The notes: generated from the sequence alone by a model not told the origin. A stretch of 51,455 bases of DNA from CAXSDR01 sp964236445 (GCA_964236445.1 CAXSDR010000011.1:1-51455), one strand, 5' to 3'. Counted from the first letter of the stretch, positions 34,001 to 43,219 are shown. Translations and numbers: made by a program.

Positions 34001-34596
34001 TTCCAATGCCTGCGGGTAGCCACGGCGGCCAGCGTTGGCGCGGTCGCCGTCGACACAGGCCTGTTTGGCGTCACGGGCGCGACGTTGACGGTGGCTTCTG
34101 CGCCGGCGGCGAGGCGACGCAGTTCGGGCAATGCCTCGAGGTCTTTGCTTCGTGCCGCGGCCGTCTTCGACCGGATGACATCCGCGAGGGAAGCGATCCG
34201 CACCTCGATCGCTCCGATCCGGAACGGGAGGGCGCCTCGGGTGAGGTCGGGGTAGCCGTGCGTGCCCGATGGAGTGAAGGTGAGGTCCAACTCCCCGAGC
34301 CTGGTCACCAGGTTCAGCATGCGCATGCCGCGCAATGCCTCCACCGAGGTCGCGAACGCCAGACCGTCCGGGGCGCTCTCGATGCGGATCCGGGCACCCA
34401 GCTCGCCCAGCGCGTCGACGAGCCGGCTCAGGTTCTCCTCGTCAGTTGCGGGCACGACGTCGACATCACGCGTCCGCCGCGTTGAACCGTGTACCTGCGC
34501 CGCGTACCCACCGACCACCACGTACTGCACCCGGTGGCGTTCCAACACCTCGAGCAGCTCCTCGGCGCGCAGCGGCGGGCCTTGTGGTTCACTCAC
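33997..34596 (-). CDS. Nucleotidyltransferase, AbiEii/DUF6036-like (possible toxin)
   Basis: The 199-residue protein starts at GTG 34596, overlapping the XRE gene stop (GTGA). The nucleotidyltransferase signature is clear: YVVVGGYAAQVHGSTRRTRDVDVV, with the Gly-Gly and Asp-x-Asp metal pair, then a helical part with SLADVIRSKTAAARSKDLEALPEL. Similar proteins are toxins of AbiE/MenT-type systems, which modify tRNA or other targets. The last about 30 residues are low-complexity and may be an extension. Confidence 0.82.
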   Translation of the reverse strand: MSEPQGPPLRAEELLEVLERHRVQYVVVGGYAAQVHGSTRRTRDVDVVPATDEENLSRLVDALGELGARIRIESAPDGLAFATSVEALRGMRMLNLVTRLGELDLTFTPSGTHGYPDLTRGALPFRIGAIEVRIASLADVIRSKTAAARSKDLEALPELRRLAAGAEATVNVAPVTPNRPVSTATAPTLAAVATRRHWK

Positions 34597-34970
34597 CCGG
34601 CATCAAGTCTGCTCGGCAAGAGGGGAACCGCCGCGCGCAGCGCCTCCGTGGTCCGGGCATCCTCCGCGTCCTGCTCAACGCGCTGGGACTCGCTGAGCCG
34701 GGCACGCATGGCGTCGAGAACGTCATCGTGGTCGTCGTAGGGCTCTATCCGGACCCGCAGCTCCAGGTCCGCCGCCGCCAGCAACCGCGACAGCATCACC
34801 AACGACGGCTGGCGAAGCCCCGCCTCGATCCGACCGACCGTCGAGGAGGGCACGCCCGCGACGAGCGCGAGCTGGCGCTGTGACCAGCCGCGCTCGATGC
34901 GCGCGAGCCGCAACAGATTGCCAGCCAGCCGCTCGGCGTTGCGCCGCGCACTCGTACCCGGCACGGCCAT
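34593..34970 (-). CDS. XRE-family regulator (possible antitoxin)
   Basis: ATG 34970 gives 125 residues; a GTG at 35000 is also in frame. The helix-turn-helix is RIERGWSQRQLALVAGVPSSTVGRIEAGLRQPSLVMLSRLL, followed by a region typical of this group (LELRVRIEPYDDHDDVLDAM). Its stop overlaps the nucleotidyltransferase start by 4 nt. A coupled HTH gene upstream of a nucleotidyltransferase suggests a toxin-antitoxin-like or phage-defence pair. TATCAT just upstream could be a -10 box for a nearly leaderless transcript. Confidence 0.85.
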   Translation of the reverse strand: MAVPGTSARRNAERLAGNLLRLARIERGWSQRQLALVAGVPSSTVGRIEAGLRQPSLVMLSRLLAAADLELRVRIEPYDDHDDVLDAMRARLSESQRVEQDAEDARTTEALRAAVPLLPSRLDAG

Positions 34971-35551
34971 GCACCCATGATAGCCATTCGGCAACAGCAC
35001 ACGGGTTGACGTTTATTGATGGCGGACGCCCCTCGATCAGTGCCGCGCCCGCTGGTGGGGGTCCACCTACCAGCCGCTTCGACCGGCGCCGGGTCGCGCC
35101 TCGGCGCCCCGGCCGGGGTGTCGCACGCGGGTCGTTCGGGCCGGGCATGCGGGGCCCGGGCCGGCGTTCCGGCATTGGTGATGAGGTTTGTTGAGAGGCT
35201 GCCTGCGCTGCTTGCGCGGCCACCGACGTGTGCCAGACAGTGACGCGCCGGTCCCCCACGTACGCCGGCTGCGGCCTCGATGAGCGCTGCCGCTGCCGCA
35301 AGGTTGCGCATGGCGTTGTCCCAGCCGGCCGTGGGCCCGCTCAGCCGCCCGCCTACTGGTCGGCGTGCTCACTGCGGCCAGCCGAAGACGGGGTCCGAGC
35401 ACGAGGCGCGGGCTGTCGGCACCGCGGACGAGAGCGCCGCCGTCAAGCGACGGCTCAGCCGATCAGGCCTCAGAACCGGCCCCGGAGCATCTCAGGTCAG
35501 CGTCATGTCCAAGCGCTCGACGCCGGTCTCCTGAGGCAAGCCCCCGACCGA
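34971..35551. other. Interval without a recognisable gene
   Basis: Open frames on both strands are Arg/Pro/Ala-rich and show no family motifs. It may be decayed sequence within the accessory region. Promoters for the XRE gene (minus) should lie at its left end. Confidence 0.5.
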
Positions 35552-36133
35552 TCAGTCGTCGTCCACGAGCAGGGAGGCACTGAACCACACCCGTTTGCCC
35601 GCGCTCAACGGCTCGACCCCCCAAGCGGTTGCGAGCAGCTCCACGAGCCTCAGCCCACGACCCCCCTCGGCAAGGCGTGCCAGGTCGAGGTCGTTCCCGC
35701 CGGCCACGTCGTCGCCGTCGAGCGCGAGCTCGCCGCGTGGCGAGGGGATGACACGGCTCGTGTCGATCACGCTCACCGTCACCACGGCGTCCGAGACGGC
35801 CACCTCGAGCCGGCACGCCGAACCCGCATGCACCACGGCGTTCGTCACCAGCTCGTCGGTCAGGAGGACGACCGTGTCGAGCGCAGCGGAACCGCTGGTG
35901 TCACCGGCAAGAGCCGCCGCCACAGCGCGGCGGGCGATGCCGGCAGAGCGCAAGGTCGGCGCGAGCTCCAGCGACAACGCACGCGAGGTCGGCACAGCCG
36001 GTGGAACACGTGACGTCAGAGGCGTCGGTGTCGTCACCGGCTCCACCGACGGTCCGGCCCCCGCAGCTGACGGCGACCGCAGCCCGAGAACGTTTTCCAG
36101 GTCACGGGACTGCGAGACGTTGCGCTGGCGCAT
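35552..36133 (-). CDS. Anti-sigma-type ATP-binding protein (RsbW/HATPase)
   Basis: The 193-residue protein has a disordered Pro/Thr-rich start and a GHKL ATPase domain (about 55-190): N box LLTDELVTNAVVHAG, a G1-like VSVIDTSRV and G2 GGRGLRLVELLATAWGV, ending KRVWFSASL. It is short and lacks a histidine-phosphorylation domain, as in the many actinomycete RsbW-like regulators that act on sigma-factor or anti-anti-sigma partners. No STAS partner is near. It is divergent from the MoxR operon. Confidence 0.88.
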   Translation of the reverse strand: MRQRNVSQSRDLENVLGLRSPSAAGAGPSVEPVTTPTPLTSRVPPAVPTSRALSLELAPTLRSAGIARRAVAAALAGDTSGSAALDTVVLLTDELVTNAVVHAGSACRLEVAVSDAVVTVSVIDTSRVIPSPRGELALDGDDVAGGNDLDLARLAEGGRGLRLVELLATAWGVEPLSAGKRVWFSASLLVDDD

Positions 36134-36230
36134 ACGTTCTGATTCGGCCGCGGGAAGTTTTTTCTGGAGCCCGGTGCACCGAGGGCCGCTGACCGCTCAG
36201 TCCGGCGAGCTCGCGCGCCGATGGGTCGGG

Positions 36231-37244
36231 GTGACCACCAGCGCCCATGTCCCGGCCCAGACCATCGCCGGGTCGCTGCCCGATGCCCAGACCGCTGCTG
36301 CCGCCGTCGCGACGGTGGGCGCGCTGGCCGTCGTCGCCAACGTGCAGCGGGTCGTCCGAGGACGACCTGTCGCGGTCGAACTCGTCACCTGCGCGCTTCT
36401 CGCCGGTGGCCATGCCCTCATCGAGGACGTGCCGGGCAGCGGCAAGACGACTCTCGCGCGGGCCTTCGCGCACTCGCTCGGGGCGAGCTTCTCGCGCATC
36501 CAGGCCACCGCGGACCTCCTGCCCTCGGACATCACAGGCTCGGGCATCTGGGACACCGGTTCGCAGACGTTGCGCTTCGTCCCCGGTCCGGTCTTCGCGC
36601 AGGTGGTGCTCGTCGACGAGCTCAACCGGACGCCGCCACGGACGCAGTCGGCGTTCATGGAGGCCATGGCGGAAGGCGCGGTCACGGCCGACGGGACCCG
36701 CCATGCGCTTCCTGACCCGTTCTTCGTGATCGCCACCCAGAACCCGCTGGAGCAGCACGGCACCTATCCCCTGCCGGAGGGCCAGCTCGACCGGTTCGCG
36801 GTGCGGGTCACGCTGGGCGACCTCGACGCCGCCACCGAGCGGGCGGTGGTGCGCGAGCAGCTCGCCGGCCCGACCGTCGACGCGCTCAGCCCGGTGCTCG
36901 ACGTCTCCGGACTGCTGGCGCTGCGCGCGAGCGTACGCACGGTCCGTGTCTCCGACCCGGCGCTGGAGCACGCCGTAGAGCTCGCACGCGGCACTCGGCG
37001 CCATCCCGCGGTGATGGTGGGCGCGAGTCCGCGCGCGGCGATCGTGCTCGTCCGCTGCGCGCAGGCGCTCGCGCTGCTGCGCGGCCGGGACCACGTGCGC
37101 CCCGAGGACACCCAGCATCTCGCCGGTGCCGTCCTGGCGCACCGCCTGAGCCTGCTCGGAGCGGGCGGTGCCCACGGGCCCGACGCCGCGCTCCAGATCG
37201 TCGCCGATGTGGTGAGCCACACGCCAGTGCACGTACGCGCGTGA
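36231..37244 (+). CDS. MoxR-family AAA+ ATPase
   Basis: GTG 36231 gives 337 residues. Motifs are Walker A EDVPGSGKTTLARAF, the MoxR signature RIQATADLLPSDITG, Walker B VLVDELNRTPP, MAEGAVTADG, sensor 1 IATQNPLEQHGTYPLPEGQLDRF and sensor 2 GASPRAAIVL. MoxR ATPases act as chaperones that mature or activate partner proteins encoded beside them. The downstream DUF58 and transglutaminase genes, each with 4-nt overlaps, form the common actinobacterial MoxR-DUF58-TgpA operon. Confidence 0.95.
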   Translation: MTTSAHVPAQTIAGSLPDAQTAAAAVATVGALAVVANVQRVVRGRPVAVELVTCALLAGGHALIEDVPGSGKTTLARAFAHSLGASFSRIQATADLLPSDITGSGIWDTGSQTLRFVPGPVFAQVVLVDELNRTPPRTQSAFMEAMAEGAVTADGTRHALPDPFFVIATQNPLEQHGTYPLPEGQLDRFAVRVTLGDLDAATERAVVREQLAGPTVDALSPVLDVSGLLALRASVRTVRVSDPALEHAVELARGTRRHPAVMVGASPRAAIVLVRCAQALALLRGRDHVRPEDTQHLAGAVLAHRLSLLGAGGAHGPDAALQIVADVVSHTPVHVRA

Positions 37245-38356
37245 GGGCACGTCGCGTCGGCCCCCACAGCAGCCGCACCACACTGTCCTGGTCGCTGCTC
37301 GTGCCGCTGGTCGTGGCGCAGGTGCTGTATTGGCTCGCGGCGCTGGTGGGCTCGGGCTGGCTCGTCGTGCTCGCAGCCGCCGCCATGGGACCGCCGGTCG
37401 TCGGGCTGGTCCTGCGGCCGCGCATCGCGGCCCTCACCGTGCAGGTACGCGGGCCCGGCATGGCCGGGGTGGGCACCGACGTACGCCTGCACGTCCGCGT
37501 CGTCAACGGCGGGCGCCGAGGCTCGGACCCGGTGCGCATCTCGCTGCACGAGGGCCACGACCCGCTGGCCCTCGACGTGCCGGCCCTCGCCGCCGGCGCA
37601 GAGGTCGAGATCGAGGCGACGGTGGCCGTGAGCACCCGGGGCGTGGCGGACGAACGCGCGGAGCTCGTCGCCTTCGGTCCCTTCGGGTTCCTCAAGACGC
37701 AGCGCACGGTCGCGACGCGCCCCGGGGTCCTGACCGCAGCAGCCCCGTCCGCCCGCACCCTGCCGGCCACACGGGCCACTGGCGGTCACGACGGCACGCC
37801 GAGCTCCTCGCACCGCAGCGGCGGCGGTGTCTCCGGCATACGCGAATGGCGACCCGGCGACCCGGCGCACCACGTGCACTGGCGCAGCAGCGCCAGACGC
37901 GGCCGGCTGATCGTGCTCGAACGCGGCGACGCCCACACCGCCGCCGCCTGCGTGCTCGCGGCGGGCGACGCTCCCGGCCCGCACTGGGAGGCCGTGGTGG
38001 CGTCGGCGACCGGCGCCCTGCTCGCGGCGCAGCAGGCCGGGAACGCCACCTGGGCACTCGCGCGAGCCGGTGCCGACGACGTGACCCGGCAAGCGGTGCC
38101 CCTGCTACCGGTGCCCCTGGCCGGCCCGACCCAGGTGCTGGCCTGGTCCGCGCTCGTCACCCCGGCGCTGCCCGACGGCGCAGAGCTGCGCGCCCTGGTC
38201 GGCGCGGTATCACGCACCGGGGCGGAGCTCGTCGTGATCGCGACGCCCGGCGTGCCCCCGCACTGGTGGCACGACCTCGACGCCGCGTGCGGGCTCGTCG
38301 CCGTCCACCATGTCCGCGACGTCCGCCACGTCCGCCATGTCCGGCTCGACCCGTGA
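37241..38356 (+). CDS. DUF58-domain membrane protein
   Basis: The 371-residue protein starts at GTG 37241 (GTGA overlap with moxR). Two membrane segments lie at about 14-60. An extracellular beta-rich region follows (about 66-170), then the DUF58 block with GIREWRPGDPAHHVHWRSSARRGRL and LIVLERGD, where the Trp-Arg-Pro-Gly-Asp motif is diagnostic. A von-Willebrand-like part closes it, ending in a His/Val/Arg repeat (HVRDVRHVRHVR). Partner of the MoxR ATPase. Confidence 0.93.
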   Translation: MRARRVGPHSSRTTLSWSLLVPLVVAQVLYWLAALVGSGWLVVLAAAAMGPPVVGLVLRPRIAALTVQVRGPGMAGVGTDVRLHVRVVNGGRRGSDPVRISLHEGHDPLALDVPALAAGAEVEIEATVAVSTRGVADERAELVAFGPFGFLKTQRTVATRPGVLTAAAPSARTLPATRATGGHDGTPSSSHRSGGGVSGIREWRPGDPAHHVHWRSSARRGRLIVLERGDAHTAAACVLAAGDAPGPHWEAVVASATGALLAAQQAGNATWALARAGADDVTRQAVPLLPVPLAGPTQVLAWSALVTPALPDGAELRALVGAVSRTGAELVVIATPGVPPHWWHDLDAACGLVAVHHVRDVRHVRHVRLDP

Positions 38357-40341
38357 GCGGGCTCGCCGAGACCGACCTGCGGCGGGCCACCACCGGCGCC
38401 GTGCTCATCGGCTTCGGGGCACTGACGGTGAGCCAGACCCTCCCCCCGCCCGCGACAGCGCTGGCCATCGTCGCCTATGCCGTCGCGACCTATGCCGCGC
38501 ACGGCGACCGGGTGCCGCTCGTGACGCGCCACGCCTTCGCGATGGGCGTCGTCGCCGTCGGCGCGGTGGGTGCGCTGGCCTCGTCGCGCAACCTGGGCCA
38601 CCTCTGCGGCATCCTCGTCGCCGCCGTTGCCGTCGCCCAGGCCGCGACCGCGGTCACGCCTCGGGACCGCCGCGTGGCGATCGTCCCGCCGGCGCTGATG
38701 CTGGTGCTGGCCGCAGGGCTCGCGCCCGGCGACCGCGTCGCGCTGCCGCTGCTCGCGGGCTTGGTCGCCGTCCTCCTGGCCGCACTGCTGGCCCGCCGCT
38801 CCCCGAGGGTGACCCATCCCGTCCTGGCCGTCCTGCCGCCCGTGGGCAGCGGTGGCGTGCGCATCGGGCGCGCCGGATCAGCGGTCGCAGCGGCAGTCGT
38901 CGTCGGCGCACTGGTCTTCCTGATGGTTCCCAACGTCGCGGGGGCGCGCAGCACGAGCCGGATGCGGTCCGGGCTGTCGCAGTCCGACCTGTCCGACCTG
39001 TCCGGTGAAGGCATCACGCGATCGACCGCGTCCTACTCCAGCGACGTCCTCGACATGCGCGCGCGGGGAGACCTCGGCAACCGGCCGCTCGCGTCGGTGC
39101 CCATGGCCTCGCCGCAGCTCTGGCGAGGAGGCGTCCTCGACCGCTACGACGGCGCCAGGTGGTCCGACGGAAGCGCCCTCACGACCAGCCCGCTGCCCTC
39201 ACGCGCCACGGGGGAGACAGCCGTCCCGCCGCAGTCCGACGCACCGGTCGCCCACGCCGCATTCCGCCACGACGACGTACGCGTCCTGTCCCCCGAGCTC
39301 GGCGTCGTCATCGCTCCCGGCCCCGTCCGCACGGTGACCGGCGCCGCGCCGTTCTTCCTGCACGGCAGCTCGGTGATGCTCCCCTACATCGCGGCTTACA
39401 GCGTCGAGAGCACGACGGTTCCCGACGACCCCGCCACGCTTGCGCACGCGACGGGACGCGACACCGGCTCAGCGGCGGACCCGCGCTGGCTGGCGCTGCC
39501 GCCGACCATCACCCTGCGCACCGACGAGCTCGCCCATCGGCTCACCGACGCCGTTGCGACGCGCGCTGCGGCGGTGGCCGCGGTCCATGACTACGTGCAG
39601 GGCTCCGCCACCTACGACCTCGCGTCACCGGTGCCCCGGAGCGGGCAGGACGCGGTCGACGACTTCCTGTTCGTGTCACGCCGTGGCTTCTGCGAGCAGT
39701 TCGCCGCGGCCGAAGTCGTGCTCCTTCGCCTGTCAGGAATTCCCGCCCGGCTCGTGACCGGGTTCAGCGGCGGCACCCCCGAGGCGGGCGGCAGGCGCAC
39801 CCTCCTGTCGGGCAACGCGCACGCGTGGGTCGAGGCCTCCTTTCCCGGTGTCGGCTGGGTCGCCTCCGACCCCACCCCGGCACGCACGTCCACCGGGCTC
39901 ACGTTCAGCCGGCGACTGCACGCCGCGATCGCGAACCGGCTGCACAGCACGACCGGGCGGGCGACGCTCGCGGCCGGTCTGCTGGTCGTGACGGCGCTCG
40001 TGACAGCAGCGGGGGTCGGTGCGGGGGTCGCACTGCGCCGCAGGCACCCGCTCGGGCGCGAACCGGTGTCGCACTCGCCGCTGCTGCGCGCCTGGGTCGA
40101 CTACGAACGCGCGCTCGCCCGCCACGGCTGGGGCCGCCGCGATGCCGAGACGCTCACCGAGCTGGGTGAGCGCCTGGCGTCAGTGCCCGGCGTGCATGAG
40201 GCGCTGACGGCCGTGCAGGACGAGGTCTATGCCGGTGCCGTTCCCGGCGCTCGGGAGCTCGATCGCAGCGTGACGGCGCTCGATCGCGCCTCGCGCGAGC
40301 TGAACACCCGCAAGCCGGCCGGGACGCCCCCGCGCCCCTGA
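38353..40341 (+). CDS. TgpA-like transglutaminase membrane protein
   Basis: The 662-residue protein starts at GTG 38353, with a 4-nt overlap. About six membrane segments (to about residue 200) come first. A periplasm-facing transglutaminase-like domain follows with the Cys-His-Asp triad: Cys in SRRGFCEQFAAAEVVLLR, His in GNAHAWVEASFPGVGW and Asp in VASDPTP. A further membrane segment and a DUF4129-like cytoplasmic tail (LLRAWVDYERALARHGW) end it. It probably processes a cell-envelope protein, activated by MoxR. Confidence 0.93.
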   Translation: MSGLAETDLRRATTGAVLIGFGALTVSQTLPPPATALAIVAYAVATYAAHGDRVPLVTRHAFAMGVVAVGAVGALASSRNLGHLCGILVAAVAVAQAATAVTPRDRRVAIVPPALMLVLAAGLAPGDRVALPLLAGLVAVLLAALLARRSPRVTHPVLAVLPPVGSGGVRIGRAGSAVAAAVVVGALVFLMVPNVAGARSTSRMRSGLSQSDLSDLSGEGITRSTASYSSDVLDMRARGDLGNRPLASVPMASPQLWRGGVLDRYDGARWSDGSALTTSPLPSRATGETAVPPQSDAPVAHAAFRHDDVRVLSPELGVVIAPGPVRTVTGAAPFFLHGSSVMLPYIAAYSVESTTVPDDPATLAHATGRDTGSAADPRWLALPPTITLRTDELAHRLTDAVATRAAAVAAVHDYVQGSATYDLASPVPRSGQDAVDDFLFVSRRGFCEQFAAAEVVLLRLSGIPARLVTGFSGGTPEAGGRRTLLSGNAHAWVEASFPGVGWVASDPTPARTSTGLTFSRRLHAAIANRLHSTTGRATLAAGLLVVTALVTAAGVGAGVALRRRHPLGREPVSHSPLLRAWVDYERALARHGWGRRDAETLTELGERLASVPGVHEALTAVQDEVYAGAVPGARELDRSVTALDRASRELNTRKPAGTPPRP

Positions 40342-40362
40342 CCTCAGGTCGACCCAGGTCGG

Positions 40363-40462
40363 NNNNNNNNNNNNNNNNNNNNNNNNNNNNNNNNNNNNNN
40401 NNNNNNNNNNNNNNNNNNNNNNNNNNNNNNNNNNNNNNNNNNNNNNNNNNNNNNNNNNNNNN
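40363..40462. other. Assembly gap (100 N)
   Basis: Exactly 100 N, 21 nt after the TgpA stop and inside the 3' part of a HAD-family gene on the minus strand. Confidence 0.97.
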
Positions 40463-40975
40463 CCCGGAAGGCCCCTGCCCGCTCGAGCTCCCGACGTCGA
40501 GCGCCTGGGCCGCGGCGAGGAAGAGGTCGGGGTCGGGCTTCGCCGCGCGTACGTCGTCGCGCGTGATGACCGGAACGCCCGACGGCACCCCGAGCGTGGC
40601 GAGCGCCCCGGTCGAGCTCTCGAGGCGGCTGCTGGTGGCGATCGCCCAGGGCACCGAGCGCTCGGTCAGGGTCACCAGCAGCTCGCGGGCTCGGGGAAGA
40701 GGTGCGACGAACCCAGCTGGTCGCGATAGAGCTGCGCGTGCAGGTCCTGCAGCCGCTCGACCTCGGTCGCGTCCAGCGAGCTCCCGGTCTCGGCCACGAG
40801 GGCATGCACGAACAGTCCCCCGCTCATGGCCGATGCGCCGGTGCAGGCGCCACACGCTGACGTCGATGCCGCAGTGCGTGAGCGCCTCGCGCCAGGCCAC
40901 CACATGCTGGTAGACGCTGTCGACGAGCGTGCCGTCGAGGTCGAACAGGAACGCGGGCGGCTTCGGGTCCTGCAT
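40463..40975 (-). pseudogene. HAD-family phosphatase, truncated by gap and twice frameshifted
   Basis: Starting at ATG 40975, PPAFLFDLDGTLVDSVYQHV carries the catalytic DxDGT. Near 40830 the frame moves by one base to SGGLFVHALVAETGSSLDAT. Near 40690 it returns to ARELLVTLTERSVPWAIATSS and KPDPDLFLAAAQALDV. These are the four HAD regions in order, similar to beta-phosphoglucomutase-like phosphatases. The two shifts cancel, which points to sequencing errors next to the gap rather than natural decay. The C-terminus is lost in the N run. Confidence 0.75.
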
Positions 40976-41008
40976 CTCGCGGATGCTGCCACAAGTAGCG
41001 TTTGCCGC

Positions 41009-41788
41009 GTGATCGACCTGGCAGAAGACCTCGACCTCGCTCAACGTCTCGCCGATGCCGCCGACGCGATCACGCTGGCACGCTTCCGGGCGCTCGACCT
41101 CGCGGTCGAGACGAAGCCCGACGCGACCCCGGTGAGCGACGCCGACCGCTCCACCGAACAGGCGATCCGCGACCTGTTGGCGACCGACCGGCCAGGCGAC
41201 GCCGTGCACGGCGAGGAGTTCGCCGACACCGGGAGCGGCTCGCGGCGATGGGTCGTCGACCCGATCGACGGGACCAAGAACTACGTCCGTGGCGTGCCTG
41301 TCTGGGCGACGCTCGTCGCGCTGCTCGACGGCGACGAGGTCGTCGTCGCGGTCGTGTCTGCTCCGGCGCTGTCACGGCGCTGGTGGGCGACCGCGGGCGG
41401 AGGCGCATACGCCGCCGCTCCCGGCGGCCCGGTGCGCCTGCGGGTCTCCGGTGTGTCGCGGGTCGAGGACGCGTCGCTGTCCTACTCGAGCCTCGACGCC
41501 TGGGGACCCCGGCGCCAGCCGTTCATCGACCTGCTCGACACCTCCTGGCGCACCCGGGCCTTCGGTGACTTCTGGTCCTACGTCATGGTCGCCGAGGGTG
41601 TCGTGGACATCGCCGCGGAGCCCGAGGTGTCGCTGCACGACCTTGCTGCGCTGGACCTGCTCGTGCGCGAGGCCGGCGGAGCTTTCACCGACGTGACGGG
41701 CCGTCCGGGTCCGGCATGGGGAAGCGCTGTGGCGACCAACGGGCTGCTGCACGACGCGGTGCTCGCCGCGCTGCAACCGCGAGGCTGA
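41009..41788 (+). CDS. hisN: Histidinol-phosphatase, inositol-monophosphatase type
   Basis: GTG 41009 gives 259 residues. Motifs are HGEEF, VDPIDGTKNYVRGVPVWATL (metal site) and the late DLAALDLLVREAGG. ATPVSDADRSTEQAIRDLL near the start is typical of actinobacterial HisN, which removes phosphate from histidinol phosphate. In Streptomyces it lies near aroA-rsgA. The divergent HAD gene starts 33 bp upstream, and its 3' end overlaps a convergent gene by 104 bp. Confidence 0.9.
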   Translation: MIDLAEDLDLAQRLADAADAITLARFRALDLAVETKPDATPVSDADRSTEQAIRDLLATDRPGDAVHGEEFADTGSGSRRWVVDPIDGTKNYVRGVPVWATLVALLDGDEVVVAVVSAPALSRRWWATAGGGAYAAAPGGPVRLRVSGVSRVEDASLSYSSLDAWGPRRQPFIDLLDTSWRTRAFGDFWSYVMVAEGVVDIAAEPEVSLHDLAALDLLVREAGGAFTDVTGRPGPAWGSAVATNGLLHDAVLAALQPRG

Positions 41789-42455
41789 GCACCCTGAGGA
41801 TTCCAGGCGCCGCCAGCAGCGCCGCGAGGTCGAACCAGCCGTAGCCGCCTGCGGCGCCGCTCGGTGGGTTGCCGATGGCGACGATGCCCGTGGGATCGCG
41901 CAGCGCCCAGGTCCAGGTGCCGAGCGACGTGCCCAGCAGCTCGAGGTAGGTGACGACGACGAACGCGCCCACATAGAGCGGGCGCGACGGACCCCACCGC
42001 AGGAACGCGAGCAGGCACCCGAACCAGAACGCCCCGAGCACGTCGAGCCGACCGGAGAGCACCAGCCCCCACAGCGCGTACGCGCCCCCCAGCACGACCG
42101 TCACCGTCACGGCGGTCCGCAGGTGTCGGTGCACGAGCACACTGCGCCCCATCAGGAGTGCCGCGAGGTAGGTCAGGCCGTGCCCCGGCGGCACGAAGCC
42201 GGGCACACCGCCGTCGCGATAGACATAGACGTGCAGCAACGGGGAGAACGTGTATTCCACGAGCGTGGCGAACCCGACCACCACGGCCGTCTGGGCGCGT
42301 ACGAGCGGTGACTCCCGTTGCAGCACCACGAGGAGCACCAACCAGGTCGCCACGGCGAGGACCGGCCGGGCACCGGGCCCCGCCACGCGGTCGGTCAGGA
42401 GCACGACGGCGATCCACGCCATCACGGCCGCAGACCGCGCGGCGTCGCGGCTCAC
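41685..42455 (-). CDS. Multi-pass membrane protein, unknown family
   Basis: GTG 42455 overlaps the ppgK stop (GTGA). The 256-residue protein has about seven hydrophobic segments. Notable are TLVEYTFSPLLHVYVYRDGGVPGFVPPGHGL and the later TWALRDPTGIVAIGNPPSGAAGGYGWFD, which look like conserved outer loops. The last about 34 residues are Arg-rich and antisense to hisN, so the natural end may be earlier. I cannot assign a function. Confidence 0.75.
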   Translation of the reverse strand: MSRDAARSAAVMAWIAVVLLTDRVAGPGARPVLAVATWLVLLVVLQRESPLVRAQTAVVVGFATLVEYTFSPLLHVYVYRDGGVPGFVPPGHGLTYLAALLMGRSVLVHRHLRTAVTVTVVLGGAYALWGLVLSGRLDVLGAFWFGCLLAFLRWGPSRPLYVGAFVVVTYLELLGTSLGTWTWALRDPTGIVAIGNPPSGAAGGYGWFDLAALLAAPGILRVLSLAVAARRAPRRAAARWSPQRFPMPDPDGPSRR

Positions 42456-43219
42456 TTCGACGCGAGCAGGGCTGCCCCGGCGATGCCGGCGTTGTTGAGC
42501 AGCTGCGCCGGGACGACGTCGCAGGGCACATCGACGTAGGACAGCCACTTGTCCGACTTCTTGCTGACTCCGCCGCCGACGACGATCAGCTGCGGCCAGA
42601 ACAGGGCGTGCGCCACGTTGAGGTAGTGGTTGACGCGCTTGCCCCAGTCCTTCCAGCCGAGGTCGTCACGTTCGCGGACCGAGTCGGCCGCCCTCGTCTC
42701 GGCGTCATGGCCGTCGACCTCGAGATGGCCCAGCTCGGTGTTGGGCACGAGGATGCCGTCGACGAACAGCGCCGAGCCGATGCCCGTGCCGAGCGTCACC
42801 ATGAGGACGACCCCCGGGACGCCTTTGGCGACGCCATAGGCAACCTCGGCAACTCCGGCGGCGTCAGCGTCGTTGACCGCAGTGACCGCGCTGACGCCGG
42901 CCGCCTTGCGGATCACGTCCTCGACGTTGGTGCCGATCCACGACGGGTCGATGTTCGCCGCCGTACGCGCGACGCCCTTGGTCACCACCGCCGGCACGGT
43001 GCAGCCGATGGGCCCCGTCCAGGCGAAGTGCTTGGTCACCTCGGCCACCACCTCGGCCACGGCGTCGGGAGTCGACGGCTGTGGCGTGGCGAGGCGGAAG
43101 CGCTCCTCGAGCAGTTCCCCGGTCGCGAGGTCGACGGGCGCACCCTTGACCCCACTGCCGCCGATGTCGATTCCGAAGCCATGTCCTGACGATGGTGTGA
43201 GGTCACTGGGCGCAGTCAT
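42452..43219 (-). CDS. ppgK: Polyphosphate glucokinase
   Basis: The 255-residue ROK-family kinase phosphorylates glucose with polyphosphate or ATP, as is typical of actinobacteria. Motifs are FGIDIGGSGVKGAPVDLATG (phosphate 1), NDADAAGVAEVAYG (catalytic Asp region), VTLGTGIGSALFVDGILVPNTELGH (phosphate 2 and glucose binding) and WPQLIVVGGGVSKKSDKWL. The length is normal. The downstream membrane gene is coupled. Confidence 0.95.
   Translation of the reverse strand: MTAPSDLTPSSGHGFGIDIGGSGVKGAPVDLATGELLEERFRLATPQPSTPDAVAEVVAEVTKHFAWTGPIGCTVPAVVTKGVARTAANIDPSWIGTNVEDVIRKAAGVSAVTAVNDADAAGVAEVAYGVAKGVPGVVLMVTLGTGIGSALFVDGILVPNTELGHLEVDGHDAETRAADSVRERDDLGWKDWGKRVNHYLNVAHALFWPQLIVVGGGVSKKSDKWLSYVDVPCDVVPAQLLNNAGIAGAALLASK

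Noticed and set aside
34971..35551. Several 70-190-codon frames on both strands
   Set aside because: No motifs, no ribosome sites and mutually overlapping; treated as non-coding or decayed.
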